Position numbers and translations under genes: made by a program | Shown here: positions 36,661 through 47,779 of the stretch, piece by piece | How the letters are laid out: each line of letters begins with the position of its first letter | Position numbering within the stretch: the stretch's first letter is position 1 | NCBI GenBank assembly: GCA_965153355.1 | Contig: OZ231127.1 | Location: 3,534,001-3,598,000 of the forward strand | DNA length: 64,000 bases | DNA from: Flaccisagitta enflata | Taxonomy: Eukaryota > Chaetognatha > Sagittoidea > Aphragmophora | Direction of reading: 5' to 3' | Notes under the pieces: model-generated | Databases searched by the model: none | Told to the model about the DNA's origin: nothing | What the model saw: the letters and a program-made list of their open reading frames with translations, nothing else

Positions 36661-36661
36661 A

Positions 36662-37090
36662 CACTCTTTTCTTTGACTAAGAACCTTGTTTATAAGAACA
36701 TTGAGGCTCAGATATGGACAAAAATAAGAACAATCGTAAGAACATCGTCAGCCTGACAACATGAGGGATCACAAAAACATTCTTCGTTTATTTGCTCAAG
36801 GCTAATGAAGGAACTGCAGCAAACTAAAAAAATAATGACCGTATCATTGTAAAGGTGGATATCAATTAGTTTTACACTTAAATTTGATTTATTTGTGATT
36901 AACACAATAGTTTTCTCAACCTTTCAATAGGCGATCAGTGTTTAATAACCAAGAAAAGAACATTCCTATCTAAGCTGGCAATAGAAAAAATAAAAACATC
37001 CCAAGAACAATTTGAGCTTCAAATCGCCCTAGAAATAAGAACATTGAGCCTCAGAAAAAAATAACATGTTCTTATAAAAAGAAAAGAGTG
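36662..37090. mobile_element. TA-flanked TIR element (CACT..ATAAGAAC), nested
   Basis: CACTCTTTTCTTTGACTAAGAAC and inverted GTTCTTATAAAAAGAAAAGAGTG, flanked by TA. Same family as 3603-4027. Confidence 0.85.
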
Positions 37091-37191
37091 TATACCAAAC
37101 TGCTGACATATCTACAAATACCAAAATGTCCATAGACTGTCAGAAGGGCATGCAGCAAGATAGTACAATATTCGTCTGTCCATCTCCATAC

Positions 37192-37355
37192 CTTTGGGTG
37201 AATCAAAATCCTTGGCTGCCGCATTTGGACCTCCGAATATTTGGTATTCGATTTTGACGATTCCGTAGTTGCCCTTTTGTCTTTCGATGGTTAAAGGCAG
37301 TGAATTGCCGCCAGAGGACAGCTCAGACACGCGGGCAGCGGCGATGCTTGAGAAA
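37192..37355 (-). CDS. ADGRV1: ADGRV1 exon 3: Calx-beta domain 2, first half
   Basis: Acceptor CTGTCAG, donor GTATGG. Joined to exon 2 by a split Gly (GGVFG/FSS) and to exon 4 by a split Gly. It encodes AARVSELSSGGNSLPLTIER, KGNYGIVKIEYQIFGGPNAA and KDFDSPKG. Human ADGRV1 reads LTLIREKGTYGMVMVTFEVEGGPNP...DLSPVKG, a very close match. Confidence 0.95.
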
Positions 37356-37535
37356 CTGACAGCGTGAAAAAAAAAAAGATGAACAATCCCAAACCGGAAG
37401 AAGAAAGGTTTATTATGGAAACCTGTTAACTGTTGAAGGAATTAACGTTAACGCACATTGTGCAAAAGCTTGAAGACCCAAACCTAAGTTGAGCGCATCA
37501 CGGACATAGAGAATAAAATGCTAACTTGTGGAAAA

Positions 37536-37790
37536 GGTACTGTTGTCCAACTCGATGATGTCTTTTGTTTTACTAACTTTCTAAGCGGGTTTTCATTTAG
37601 GGTTAGGGGTAGGGTTAGAGTTAGGGTTAGGGCTCGGGGTGGTTTTAGGGTTAGGGTTAGGGTCAGGACTAGCGTTAGGGGCTAGGTGAGAGCTGGGTTA
37701 AACACATTTCAACCCGAATCTACTTGAATTAAAGCTACGCCCAAACGGGGAAACCCGATAAAAACAAAAGATCAGTATCGTCTTGGACAT
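37536..37790 (+). repeat. Dispersed repeat with internal TTAGGG array, copy 1
   Basis: Unique flank GATGTCTTTTGTTTTACT, a TTAGGG/TAGGGG core (37598-37690), then ACATTTCAACCCGAATCTAC and AACAAAAGATCAGTATCGTC. Shares all blocks with 45222-45507. Confidence 0.88.
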
Positions 37791-37914
37791 TAAATCCGTG
37801 GAAAATTCCCCTTTCTTTTCCGTTCTGTCTGTCTGTTGGTCTGTTCGTCTGTATGTTGGCGAAATATGTTGGCGAAATTTCTGTTGTTTTTCTGTCTTTC
37901 TCTCTGTCTCTCTT

Positions 37915-38405
<491 letters not shown>

Positions 38406-38414
38406 CATCCTCAC

Positions 38415-38579
38415 CCAAACACGCCTCCTGCGTCGTCATTAGCGATGATTGTGACGATGGCTTTTCCGTTGACGTCGCTGACTTCCGCTGGATTGTCGCC
38501 CGGTCCCGTCACCCGCAGCCAAAACTCGAACTCTTCGTCCTTTTCGGGCGTCGAGTCGTTTTCAACGGCCATCGTTATT
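38415..38579 (-). CDS. ADGRV1: ADGRV1 exon 2: end of Calx-beta 1
   Basis: Acceptor CTTTTAG, donor GTGAGG. Split Arg with exon 1, split Gly with exon 3. It encodes ITMAVENDSTPEKDEEFEFWL (acidic ND..PE.DE calcium site), VTGPGD, and IVTIIANDDAGGVFG, the end of domain 1 (human: VTILSNDNAFG). Confidence 0.94.
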
Positions 38580-38597
38580 CTAAAAGGGAAATAAGGG

Positions 38598-39172
38598 CAC
38601 GTTTCTAGTGACCGCCCAAAAACGCGTTTGTTCCCGTGATATACTTGTTCACAGCGGGAACACATATTCAAGAATTTGGGCGTGTTTCTAGTGACCGCCC
38701 AAAAACGCGTTTCATCCCGTGATATACTTGTTCACAGCGGGAACACATATTCAAGAATTTGGGCGTGTTTCTAGTGACCGCCCAAAAACGCGTTTCTTCC
38801 CGTGATATACTTGTTCACAGCGGGAACACATATTCAAGAATTTGGGCGTGTTTCTAGTGACCGCCCAAAAACGCGTTTCTTCCCGTGATATACTTGTTCA
38901 CAGCGAGAACACATATTCAAGAATTTCAACTGTCCAACGAGGGAGGGAGTGATTGAAACGGAGCGCTGCGGAGCGAGTGAGTTGAGTGAGCTGTGGGAAT
39001 GAACAAACGTAGCGAGCGACCGAGTGGCCCGTTAACAAGGCCAAGTAGGCCAATAAGGTGCGACGTGTGGATCGTCGAACGAATGCGTTACCCGACCGAC
39101 CGACAGACGGACACAGCCAGTTATAGAGGTGCTTTGTCGCACCTAAAAACGCGATTGTCTAGAAACGCCTCC
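38598..39172 (+). mobile_element. Family C TIR element with fourfold-repeated left end and nested subtype A element
   Basis: The left ~91 bp (GGGCGTGTTTCTAGTGACCG...ACACATATTCAAGAATTT) is repeated four times in tandem (about 38598, 38689, 38763, 38847). Then come a shortened GAGCGA core, an insertion of a subtype A hairpin element (39034-39149), and the right end GCGATTGTCTAGAAACGCC. Confidence 0.9.
39034..39149 (+). mobile_element. GGAC-core hairpin element, subtype A, copy 2 (nested)
   Basis: AACAAGGCCAAGTAGGCC...TATAGAGGTGCTTTGTCGCACCTAAAAA inserted in the family C element between GAGTGGCCCGTT and CGCGATTGTC. Comparison with intact copies (GGCCCGTTCAAAACGCGATC) fixes the ends of the subtype A element to within a few bases. 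Confidence 0.9.
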
Positions 39173-39356
39173 AAATTGAGGAAAGTTTATTCGATCAATC
39201 GCGTTCGAGGGTTTCTATCGATTTTTCTGTAGTATTTCTAAAGAGGGCGCTCAAGGACCGGATCCTCATCGGAAAAATGAGGGCAGTTAGCTTCCAAACC
39301 AAACCGAATCGGACCAGAGTGATAAGAAAGACAGCAAAAAAAGACTTCATTCCAGG

Positions 39357-39415
39357 GATGTTACAGACGGACGGATGGACGGACGGATGGACGGATGGAT
39401 GGACAGAGAGGTTCT
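39357..39415. repeat. GGAC/GGAT tetranucleotide patch
   Basis: GACGGACGGATGGACGG run. Confidence 0.85.
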
Positions 39416-39557
39416 AAGTCGCTTTATCAAGCGTTTGAACAAGGGCATTGGCGTAAAAACTACCCGTAAACGCTTCATAAAAGTAAAATCACGCGAGTCC
39501 CCGACGGACTGACTGACCGACATAGCAGACTTCAGAGTTGCGTTGCGCGCGACTGAA

Positions 39558-39690
39558 AAAACAAGCCCGATCGGGCAACTAGATGCGACATCTGCGTGAT
39601 ATTAGAAGAGGTGTAACGGACGGACGGACAGACGGACGGACGGACGGACGGACAGACCCTCTTATAGAGATGCGATGACGCATCTAAAAA
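39558..39690 (+). mobile_element. GGAC-core hairpin element, subtype D, short
   Basis: AACAAGCCCGATCGGGC 5' hairpin, (GGAC)n core, CTTATAGAGATGCGATGACGCATCTAAAAA end. Confidence 0.85.
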
Positions 39691-39735
39691 CGATGGATCA
39701 CTATGAGAAGAACAAGAATAGGAAAAATAAGTAGA

Positions 39736-39986
39736 AACAAGGCCGGATACACGGCTACCCCAGTCGCGTGCGGGTGGGCAGGAGCCATATTTAAGAATAG
39801 TGGAGCATTTGGGCAGGAGCGGTATAGCCAAAAACCCCATAAACGACGAAAAAATAAAGTGTGACGGACGGACGGACGGACGGACGGACGGACGGACGGA
39901 CGGACGGACGGACGGACGGACGGACGGACGGACGGACGGACGGACCGACAAAGCGGGGTGTAGAGCCGCGTAGCACGCGACTAAAA
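39736..39986 (+). mobile_element. GGAC-core hairpin element, subtype B, with long GGAC core
   Basis: AACAAGGCCGGATACACGGC start; GTGCGGGTGGGCAGG; AAAAATAAAGTGTGAC; about 80 bp of pure GGAC; GAGCCGCGTAGCACGCGACTAAAAA end. Confidence 0.9.
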
Positions 39987-40086
39987 ACAAGCATCTATCT
40001 AAAGATCTGAAGATAGGCAATGCTTGGACAAAAGCGTGAATGAAAAGCTGTCAAGTTACGTGCATCTGCCCCCGCTTGATCCTTTA

Positions 40087-40331
40087 GGGGGCGTTTCTAG
40101 TCAAAGACGATCGTGTTTTGAAAGGGCCACTCGGTCGCTCGCTGTTCGTTCCGCTTGCGCTACTCGCTTCTCGCTGCGCTCGAGCACCGCGCTCGATCGC
40201 TCTCCTCGTTCGTTCGGGCTCGCTTCTCACTCGCTCAATTCTGGGACAGTGGAAATTCTTCGTTGTGTTCACGCTGTTATCGCGTTTCAAAGGTTCAAAC
40301 CCGTTTTTCATCTTCACTAGAAACACGCCCT
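40087..40331 (-). mobile_element. GAGCGA-core TIR element (family C), copy 5
   Basis: GGGGGCGTTTCTAGTCAAAG left and CACTAGAAACACGCCC right, with CTCGCTC-rich core. Confidence 0.85.
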
Positions 40332-40385
40332 AACTCCAAAATTTGAACAAAGCCGAACTTTGATTTTAAGATGAAGACCTTTAAA

Positions 40386-40555
40386 ACTTTTGTTCTGATC
40401 GACATATGGATATCTCCTCTTTCGAGTTGCGTGTATGACATAGCTTCTCGACATGCGATGAGAAAGACACTTTTGTTCTGATCGACATATGGATAACTCC
40501 TCTTTCGAGTTGCGTGTATGACATAGCTTCTCGACATGCGATGAGAAAGACACTT
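40386..40555. repeat. 83-bp tandem duplication
   Basis: ACTTTTGTTCTGATCGACAT...GCGATGAGAAAGAC occurs at 40386 and 40469. Confidence 0.9.
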
Positions 40556-40704
40556 TTGGTCACGTCTGACTTTCTCATAATTGAATTACTTAATGTCACC
40601 AAAAAATCTAGAAGCTTCAACAATTGGATGATTTCATTTTCTATCCCATATTAAGTCAACGCAACTTCACAACGCTTTTACCACGTTTCCACAATATCCA
40701 TCGA

Positions 40705-41085
40705 TCAGTCAGTCAGTTAGTCAGTTAGTCAGTCAGTCAGTCAGTCAGTCAGTCAGCTAGTCAGTCAGTCAGTTAGTTAGTAAGTCAGTCAGTCAGTCAG
40801 TCAGTCAGTCAGTCAGTCAGTCAGTCAGTCAGTCAGTCAGTCAGTCAGTCAGTCAGTCAGTTAGTCAGTTAGTCAGTCAGTCAGTCAGTCAGTTAGTCAG
40901 TTAGTCAGTTAGTCAGTCAGTCAGTTAGTCAGTTAGTCAGTCAGTCAGTCAGTCAGTTAGTCAGTTAGTCAGTTAGTCAGTTATTCAGTCAGTCAGTCAG
41001 TCAGTCAGTCAGTCAGTCAGTTAGTCAGTTAGTCAGTTAGTCAGTCACTCAGTCAGTCAGTCACTCAATCAGTCAGTCAACTCGA
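40705..41085. repeat. TCAG/TTAG tetranucleotide array
   Basis: About 380 bp of CAGT repeats with TTAG variants arranged in semi-regular higher-order order. Confidence 0.95.
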
Positions 41086-41445
41086 ACGACGCATGACATC
41101 TAAGAATCAATCTAAAATTTCCATTATTTTAAGCTAGTAGAGCTACCACTATGAATTTAGTGTGCTTTTGTGATCCATAGTCCCATCTGGATGTTCGTCG
41201 TTTCATTTTTGACTAATGCCCATATATTCCTACCAGATTCTCGATAATGAAGGGACCATCTAACAAATTTGTCCTACTGTGGATGCAATCATGAATTGAA
41301 GATACGTTAGACTAGATCAGCCCGACAAGCCCAACAAGCCCAATCGCCAGACTCTGCCCAGATGTCACGCCACCGTATCTTATAAGCCCGTTCTGATGAT
41401 GGAAAGTTACCAAGTCAATTCATGAAGCTAAAATCTTAGATAGAT

Positions 41446-41885
41446 AGCGGTACCCGATGCTCCAATGTAAGTGTACATGTTGAGGTGAGATAATGAGAGG
41501 GGCATTGTCTCGAAAGGACCAATGTTGTATGCTTGGGCTGATGGGGAATCATGGGAAATATTTTGGCCTTTATGTTGAGATGAAGTGCATCAGCGGTACA
41601 GATATGGGCCACAACGCTGAGATTCAAGCCTTGAGGCTGAAATTTGGGCCTCAAGGCTGGTATTTGAGTTTATGGCTGGTATTTTGGCTGGAGTATCTAG
41701 GTCATACGGCTGGGATTTGCATCTTCAAGGGGGGATCCGGGTTATTAGGCTGTGATTTGAGCTTTGGGGCTTAGGTTAGTGCCTCTAGGCTGGGATTTCG
41801 GCCAGGATCTGAGCCTGCAGACTGGAATTTTAACTTTGAAGGGGGTAATAGAAGGAGAAGGAGAGCGTGGGGCCACTGCCCAAAA
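41446..41885. repeat. Degenerate GGCCTCAAGGCTGGGATTTG repeats
   Basis: Repeated GGGCCTCAAGGCTGG.ATTTG-type words, ending GGGGCCACTGCCC. Related to arms at 20200-20420 and 52905-53165. Confidence 0.7.
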
Positions 41886-42064
41886 AAAAGGGAAACATCT
41901 GAAAATTGTCTTGCTTTTGTGATCATTAAATCAGGTTTTTTGGCCACTTTTCCTCACTTTTCCATTGTCGTTGTTCTCTCTCAGTCGTTTTGTTTTGGGC
42001 TGTTTGTCTGACTTTCTGTCTGTGTCTGTTTGTCTGTCTTTCTGTCTTGTCGACCTGTCTTTCT

Positions 42065-42292
<228 letters not shown>

Positions 42293-42356
42293 AGTGCATC
42301 ATCCATATTTTAGCGCCAACCTACAACCCAATTACTCCAATATTCATCACAGACAC

Positions 42357-42585
42357 AGGGGGCGTTTTTAGTAAGAGACAATCGCGTTTTTAACAGGCCA
42401 CTCGGTCGCTCGCTACGTTCGTTCGCTCGCACCGCCCGCTCGGCTCACTGGCTCCAGTCACGGGCTCGCTCACTCAATTCGCTCACTCCCCCGTGGGACC
42501 GTTGAAATTTCATGAATATATATTTACGCTGCGATCGCGTTTCACAGGAACAAACGCGTTTTTCATCTTCACGAGAAACACGCCC
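42357..42585 (-). mobile_element. GAGCGA-core TIR element (family C), copy 6
   Basis: GGGGGCGTTTTTAGTAAGAG left, CGAGAAACACGCCC right, ACA on both sides. Confidence 0.82.
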
Positions 42586-42723
42586 ACAAAGTCGCGTCTT
42601 CATATTGGGATCTCGACTGCGCGGCGGTCATCGGCGGTCATCGGCGCCTAAATAACATCACATGACTTTGATTTGGCATCACGCAAATTCGCAAATCGTC
42701 TGTCTCCATCCATGGAGATTGGA

Positions 42724-42735
42724 AAGTATAAAAGC
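42724..42735 (+). promoter_or_regulatory. Candidate TATA box
   Basis: AAGTATAAAAGCG in non-repetitive sequence, about 25-30 bp before TTGCAGTCAACGC, which resembles an initiator. It is followed by a pyrimidine-rich leader and a good donor at 42876. Likely promoter of a plus-strand transcript; the neuropeptide gene downstream is the best candidate. Confidence 0.6.
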
Positions 42736-42753
42736 GTCTTGCAGTCAACGCTC

Positions 42754-42875
42754 ATCGCCAAATTCAACCCTCATAGTCCTCTGCTTCTTTCGCAATTCTC
42801 TTCTTTCGCTTTGTATTCATTTTTTCTTTCTCAAGAAATCAACGCCCACTCTTAAAACACTGCTCATTAACTCAA
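42754..42875 (+). other. Candidate noncoding first exon
   Basis: Leader from about 42754 to AACTCAAG followed by donor GTAAGAAAC. No conserved coding frame. The donor edge is repeated four times downstream, which argues that it is a real splice site as in the other arrays in this window. Link to the neuropeptide gene at 50745 is inferred from strand and from a plausible acceptor (CGCGTAG) at 50744. Confidence 0.5.
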
Positions 42876-43215
42876 GGTAAGAAACATCCGCCAAATGAGC
42901 TTATTGATTGAAAAAAAAAATAGTATATTTTCAATAAAAACTAAAACATGCTCATAAATTTAAGGTAAGAAACAATGAAGAACATCTGCCAAATCAGTTG
43001 ATCATTTGAAAAAAATGATACAATTTCATTTGAAATCAAAGATGCTCATAAACTCAAGGTAAAAAAAAACAAAAAAAACAGAGAATCTACCAAATTAGCT
43101 GGTCATTTGAATAGAATGGTACAATTTTGATCAAAACAAACATGCTCATGAATTCAAGGTAAGAGGCAATGGAGAAAATTAGCTGATCATTTGAAAAGAA
43201 TGGTAAAATTTTCAG
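42845..43215 (+). repeat. Four tandem copies of the noncoding-exon donor edge
   Basis: Copies of TGCTCAT.AA.TCAAG/GTAAGA with a downstream AGCTGATCATTTGAAAAGAATGG.AAAATTT spacer: edges at about 42869, 42961, 43055 and 43156; unit about 90-100 bp, decayed. Confidence 0.85.
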
Positions 43216-43622
43216 GCCTGATTTTAGTGTTTTTTTTTTACTGAGCCAGTCGGGCTCGCTCCCCAGATTTTGACAGAGCCCGACAGGAAAACCATGAGCC
43301 CGGTAAAAATGTTATGCCAAATTTTACCATCATATCAGCCTAGATTTCTAATGACAGCTGCTGGTTAAATGATGCAGCGATAAAACAATCTTTACTTCGA
43401 TGATTCAGGCAGCAAAAAAATCGAAAAACGACTTAAAACTTGATGAACTTGCGAATGTTTTACTCAATTACCTGGAGCGCTTTAAATCCATCCCAATGAG
43501 AAAGAGCTAGCCGGGCTCAGGGCCTGCAAAACATGAGAGCCTGAGAGCAAAATAGATGGGCTCGCTCTAAAATCAGGCCTGAAAATTCTAATAAAAACAA
43601 ATATGTACCCAACCCAAATGAT

Positions 43623-43951
43623 GCTGCCAAACCTGATTAAGGGGGCGTTTCAAGTCAAAGACGATCGCGTTTTGAAAGGGCCACTCGGTCGCTCGCTAGT
43701 TCGTTCGCTCACGCCGCTCAATCCGCTCACTCGCTCCGCAGTGCTCCACTTTGCTACGCTCGCTTTGCTACGCTCGATTCGCTATGCTCGCTTTGCTACG
43801 TTCGCTTTGCTCGCTTGCTCCGTTCACGGGCTCGCTCACTCACTTTGCTCACTCCCTCATGGGACGGTTGAAATTCTTGAATATGTGTTCACACTGTTAT
43901 CGCGTTTCACAGGAACAAACGCGTTTTTGGTGCTCACTAGAAACACGACCT
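43623..43951 (-). mobile_element. GAGCGA-core TIR element (family C), copy 7
   Basis: GGGGGCGTTTCAAGTCAAAG left, CTCGCTTTGCTACG-type core expanded, CACTAGAAACACGACC right. Confidence 0.85.
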
Positions 43952-44010
43952 CAGTTTTACGTCGCTTAGTTGGAATGGATAAAAGAAGGCTAATCAGCAT
44001 AGTCCATAAA

Positions 44011-44540
44011 CAGAATGCTTACAACTGAATGAACCTACTTAAACAGAATGCTTACAACTGAATGAACCTACTTAAACAGAATGCTTACAACTGAATGAAC
44101 CTACTTAGACAGAATGCTTACAACTGAATGAACCTACTTAGACAGAATGCTTACAACTGAATGAACCTACTTAAACAGAATGCTTACAACTGAATGAACC
44201 TACTTAGACAGAATGCTTACAACTGAAAAAACCTACTTAAACAGAATGCTTACAACTGAATGAACCTACTTAGACAGAATGCTTACAACTGAATGAACCT
44301 ACTTAAACAGAATGCTTACAACTGAATGAACCTACTTAGACAGAATGCTTACAACTGAATGAACCTACTTAGACAGAATGCTTACAACTGAATGAACCTA
44401 CTTAGACAGAATGCTTACAACTGAATGAACCTACTTAGACAGAATGCTTACAACTGAATGAACCTACTTAGACAGAATGCTTACAACTGAATGAACCTAC
44501 TTAGACAGAATGCTTACAACTGAAAAAACCTACTTAGACA
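44011..44540. repeat. 33-bp minisatellite, about 16 copies
   Basis: Unit CAGAATGCTTACAACTGAAT plus GAACCTACTTAGA. Copies are nearly identical, with TAA/TAG and GAATGAA/GAAAAAA variants. Confidence 0.96.
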
Positions 44541-44836
44541 GAAATGTTTGCATGTTTGGTTGCGGTTTTGGCGAACACTTACGCTTTCGCTCACACGATC
44601 GATTATATGATCGGACATTGGTTATGAAATATGAAGAAATCTGTCGAAATGCCCACACGAGATCAAGTAACGGTCTCTCACACTATAAATCACATGAGCA
44701 GTCATGTGACGCATCCAGTCCACTGTCGAAATATGAAGCAATCTGACGAAATTTCATCATGAGTCAAGTCGAGTAAATCGGCCAAATCGAATGAAATGAA
44801 AGGCAATCGATTGATTGTTGATCCCGAACCTTTATA

Positions 44837-45857
44837 CACTTTTTTTTATTTTATAAGCACCAAGTTTATAAGCACACCCAGCCTCAAATATTTGATAAAT
44901 CTTAACATAATACTAAGCACGCTCCAGGCTGAGAATTTCCATTGAGAAAAAATTTGGTGAAAAGAGTTAGAATTCAAAAACAATATTGATATAAAGATCT
45001 TTTTATTTTTTGTTAGAATTTTTTAAAAATTAATAATCATTTCAATAATTAGTATTTATACTTTAAAATGATTTCAGTAGATTTTTATTTTGATACTTCA
45101 GGTTTTAGAAATACTTATGATCACGCCCAACTTTCAATATATTCAGAATTTCAATAGATAAAATAATTTGATTTCATGAAATTTGTTAAAAACATTTCTT
45201 ATAATATCTAAATATATTAATCTGGGTACTGTTTTCGAATTCGGTGATGTCTTTTGTTTTACTGACTTTGCGGGTGTTTATTTAGGGTTAGGGGTAGGGT
45301 TAGGGTTAGGGTTAGGGTTAGGGGTAGGGTTAGGGTTAAGGTTGGGGATGGGGGTTGGTTTTAGGGTTAGGGTTAGGGTCAGAGCTATCGTTAGGGCAAG
45401 GTGAGAGCTGTGTTAGATACATTTCAACCCGAATCTACTCGAATTAAAGCTTCGCCCAAACGGGAAAACCTGATAAAAACAAAAGATCAATATCGTCTTT
45501 GAAATTTTTTCCTTAATCTGATGCTTTGGTATGATTGTTAATTGTAATTCATGTCCGTAACAACTTATAAGTAAGCTCAACATTAGAATAATCTATCATC
45601 ATATAGAATATCATTTTAAAAAAGTTTTTATTCAATCAAGTTACTTAAATATCAATGAAAGATACTGTTAATATTCTATACTGTATATATTCTTTACTGT
45701 ATTCTATTCTAAACTATATTTTATATTGAATAGGACAATTGTACACCAATATGTGATAAACACGTACTTTAGCACATTTAAGCCTCAAAAGTAATATTTT
45801 GCTAAGCACGCTCAGCCTCAGCCAAAAAAGGTGCGTGCTTATAAAATGAAAAAAGTG
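44837..45857. mobile_element. TA-flanked TIR element (CACTTTTT..ATAAGCAC) with nested TTAGGG repeat
   Basis: CACTTTTTTTTATTTTATAAG and inverted CTTATAAAATGAAAAAAGTG; TA at both ends; inner AAGCACGCTC.GGCTGAG motifs mirrored near both ends. The TTAGGG-bearing repeat 45222-45507 is nested inside. Confidence 0.88.
45222..45507 (+). repeat. Dispersed repeat with internal TTAGGG array, copy 2
   Basis: GATGTCTTTTGTTTTACTGAC flank, TTAGGG array 45283-45390, ACATTTCAACCCGAATCTAC and AACAAAAGATCAATATCGTC. Confidence 0.9.
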
Positions 45858-46243
45858 TATTTGGACAAATTAAGGTATATGATCTCTATTCTCTACAATT
45901 CGGTGCAAAAAAAAGATTTAAGTCTCCTATGTGAATTTTCTCAGCTCAAAATCAAAAAATCATGAGTTCATTCCAGAGCAATAATTATAATTTGAGAAAA
46001 GAAGTAATTACCATATACCACCAATATCAGGACATTTGATAAATTTGTTTATAGATTTTACGATGAATGGAGGATGAGGTTTAGAGGCAGATTCCACAAT
46101 AAACTTGACAGGCGGAAATTGACGCCTTAATTTGTTGACATTGATAAAAATGTTACAATTTGATAATGGTTGCATCTAATAGCTTGAAATTTGAGCTCTA
46201 TGCTCAGAATTTGATATCTATTTAGATTATATCAAAAGAAATA

Positions 46244-46692
46244 CCATATTTTTTCTAAAAAGCGCCCCGGGCGCTTTTGAAATTAAAATATGACTTTGCT
46301 TTCTAACCCTCCAATTAGCACCCCCTTTATATTGTAGATGAACTGTCATTCAGTCTAACTTTATATGAAAGGCTACAAAAATGCTAAATTTGACTCAAAA
46401 TGGAGATATTCATTGCACATATCTGTTTGAGAGTCTTTGAAAATGTTTCATTGTGTTGTATTACTTCATCATTTTACCTTATATTTCTGTCCAAATCTCT
46501 TCTGAAAAGTAATACTAACTAATACTAAGAAAACAAGGCCAAGTAGGCCAATATGTGCGACTTGTGGATCGTCGAACGAATCCGTTACAGACCGACAGAC
46601 CGACGGACACAGCCAGTTATAGAGGTGCTTTGTCGCACCTAAAAAAGGGGGCCGTATTTTTTGGAGGGGGGTGCTAAATGGAAAAAATATGG
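46244..46692. mobile_element. TA-flanked TIR element (CCATATTTTTTC) with nested subtype A element
   Basis: CCATATTTTTTCTAAAAAGCG and inverted GGAAAAAATATGG, TA outside; CGCCCCGGGCGCTTTTGAAAT near left as in 62716-63057. Subtype A hairpin element nested at 46532-46646. Confidence 0.82.
46532..46646 (+). mobile_element. GGAC-core hairpin element, subtype A, copy 3 (nested)
   Basis: AACAAGGCCAAGTAGGCC start, GACCGACAGACCGACGG core, GGTGCTTTGTCGCACCTAAAAAA end. Confidence 0.88.
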
Positions 46693-46699
46693 TAATCTT

Positions 46700-47255
46700 A
46701 GAATCAAAATGTGTTCAACTATGTTAATTTTTATCATAATCAGAGTAATGTAAGTGTAACAAGGTGTTAACATATTAGGACGCTCTCTTCAAAAACCAAT
46801 ATCTCTGGCTAGAATGGACATTAAGGTATAAAGTTTTGTATGTAACTCGGGTAATGTCTATATCAAAGGGGAAAAAAAGAAATTTTCAATATCTAAAATA
46901 TTGCCATTTAAAGTATAGTATACTACTATATGTCCAAATCAAATAAATCATCATTTTGGACAAATCAACTATGAGTGAAATTTTTCCATAGTCGGGAAAA
47001 AAGTCGAAGTCAATCTTCGACTTTTTGACATACTTGAGAAAAACATGGTTTTCATTTTCTTATTAGGAAGTTGCCAGTCTCATCCGGGTGATTGGGGCCT
47101 CCAATGAAATTTACAGGGTATCTAGATTTGATAATTATCTTTCATTTGGCGCCAAACAGAATTCTCATTAAGTATTATTCACATTTTGATTTTTTAAAGA
47201 TTTATTTACGAAAAATTCAAATGGAATTTTTTTCAATTTATTACGATTTTAAGTA
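46700..47255. other. No gene recognised
   Basis: AT-rich ADGRV1 intron 1 sequence; no exon or element boundary seen. Confidence 0.45.
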
Positions 47256-47257
47256 GT

Positions 47258-47750
47258 TTCAATAAAGGAGTGAATTTATGCTTGTTTGAGCATGCAAATA
47301 CAGGAAAACATGTTTATGAGCATAGCTGCTGTGTTTTTGAGCATTCTAGCTCATTAAGCTCATTTAGCTCAGTTGTTTTTTTTCAAATGTGATAAATGAA
47401 TAAATATTTTGATATATGTTTAAGCAAGCAGATGTAAAAAAGCATGTCAGTGAGCATAGCTGCTCATTTGTGAGGGTGTTTTAAAATATTCTAGCTCACT
47501 TAGCTTATTTGTAGTGCTTTCACGCTCAAGGAAAAAACATGATAATCATGTTTTTCCAATGAATAAAACCTTATTATCAGGATTTCTTCCTTGAGCGTGA
47601 AAGCACTATTAGCTCAGTTTTTTTTTTTGTTTTGATGGGATAGATAAATCAATGTTTTGATTTGAGCATGCAAATACAAGAAAGCATGTCAATGAGCATA
47701 ACTGGTTGTCTGGTTGAATGTTTTTAAGCAAATTAGCTCATTTGGCTCAG
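47258..47750 (+). repeat. Three diverged tandem repeats ending in TTTAGCTCAG
   Basis: GAGCATGCAAATACAGGAAA...GAGCATAGCTG...CTAGCTCATT.AGCTCA units of about 130-150 bp, the middle one interrupted by a MITE. The CTCAG end resembles an acceptor, so it may be another splice-edge array, though no exon is visible. Confidence 0.6.
47514..47606. mobile_element. Short palindromic TA-flanked MITE
   Basis: GTGCTTTCACGCTCAAGGAA and inverted TTCCTTGAGCGTGAAAGCAC with TA on both sides, 93 bp in total. Confidence 0.92.
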
Positions 47751-47779
47751 TCCTACTTTTCGCTGATTTTCAGTGCAAT

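Larger units (their letters stand above)
36441..37139. mobile_element. TIR element with TCAG target duplication and a nested element
   Basis: Termini CAGTCTATGGACATTTCGG / inverted CCAAAATGTCCATAGACTG with inner TATTTGTAGATATGTC on both sides. TCAG is present immediately outside both ends. It contains a palindrome cluster and a second element at 36662-37090. Confidence 0.9.

Noticed and set aside
45283-45390. TTAGGG array as a chromosome end or fusion point
   Set aside because: It is imperfect, and its flanks recur at 37.5 kb, so it belongs to a dispersed repeat.
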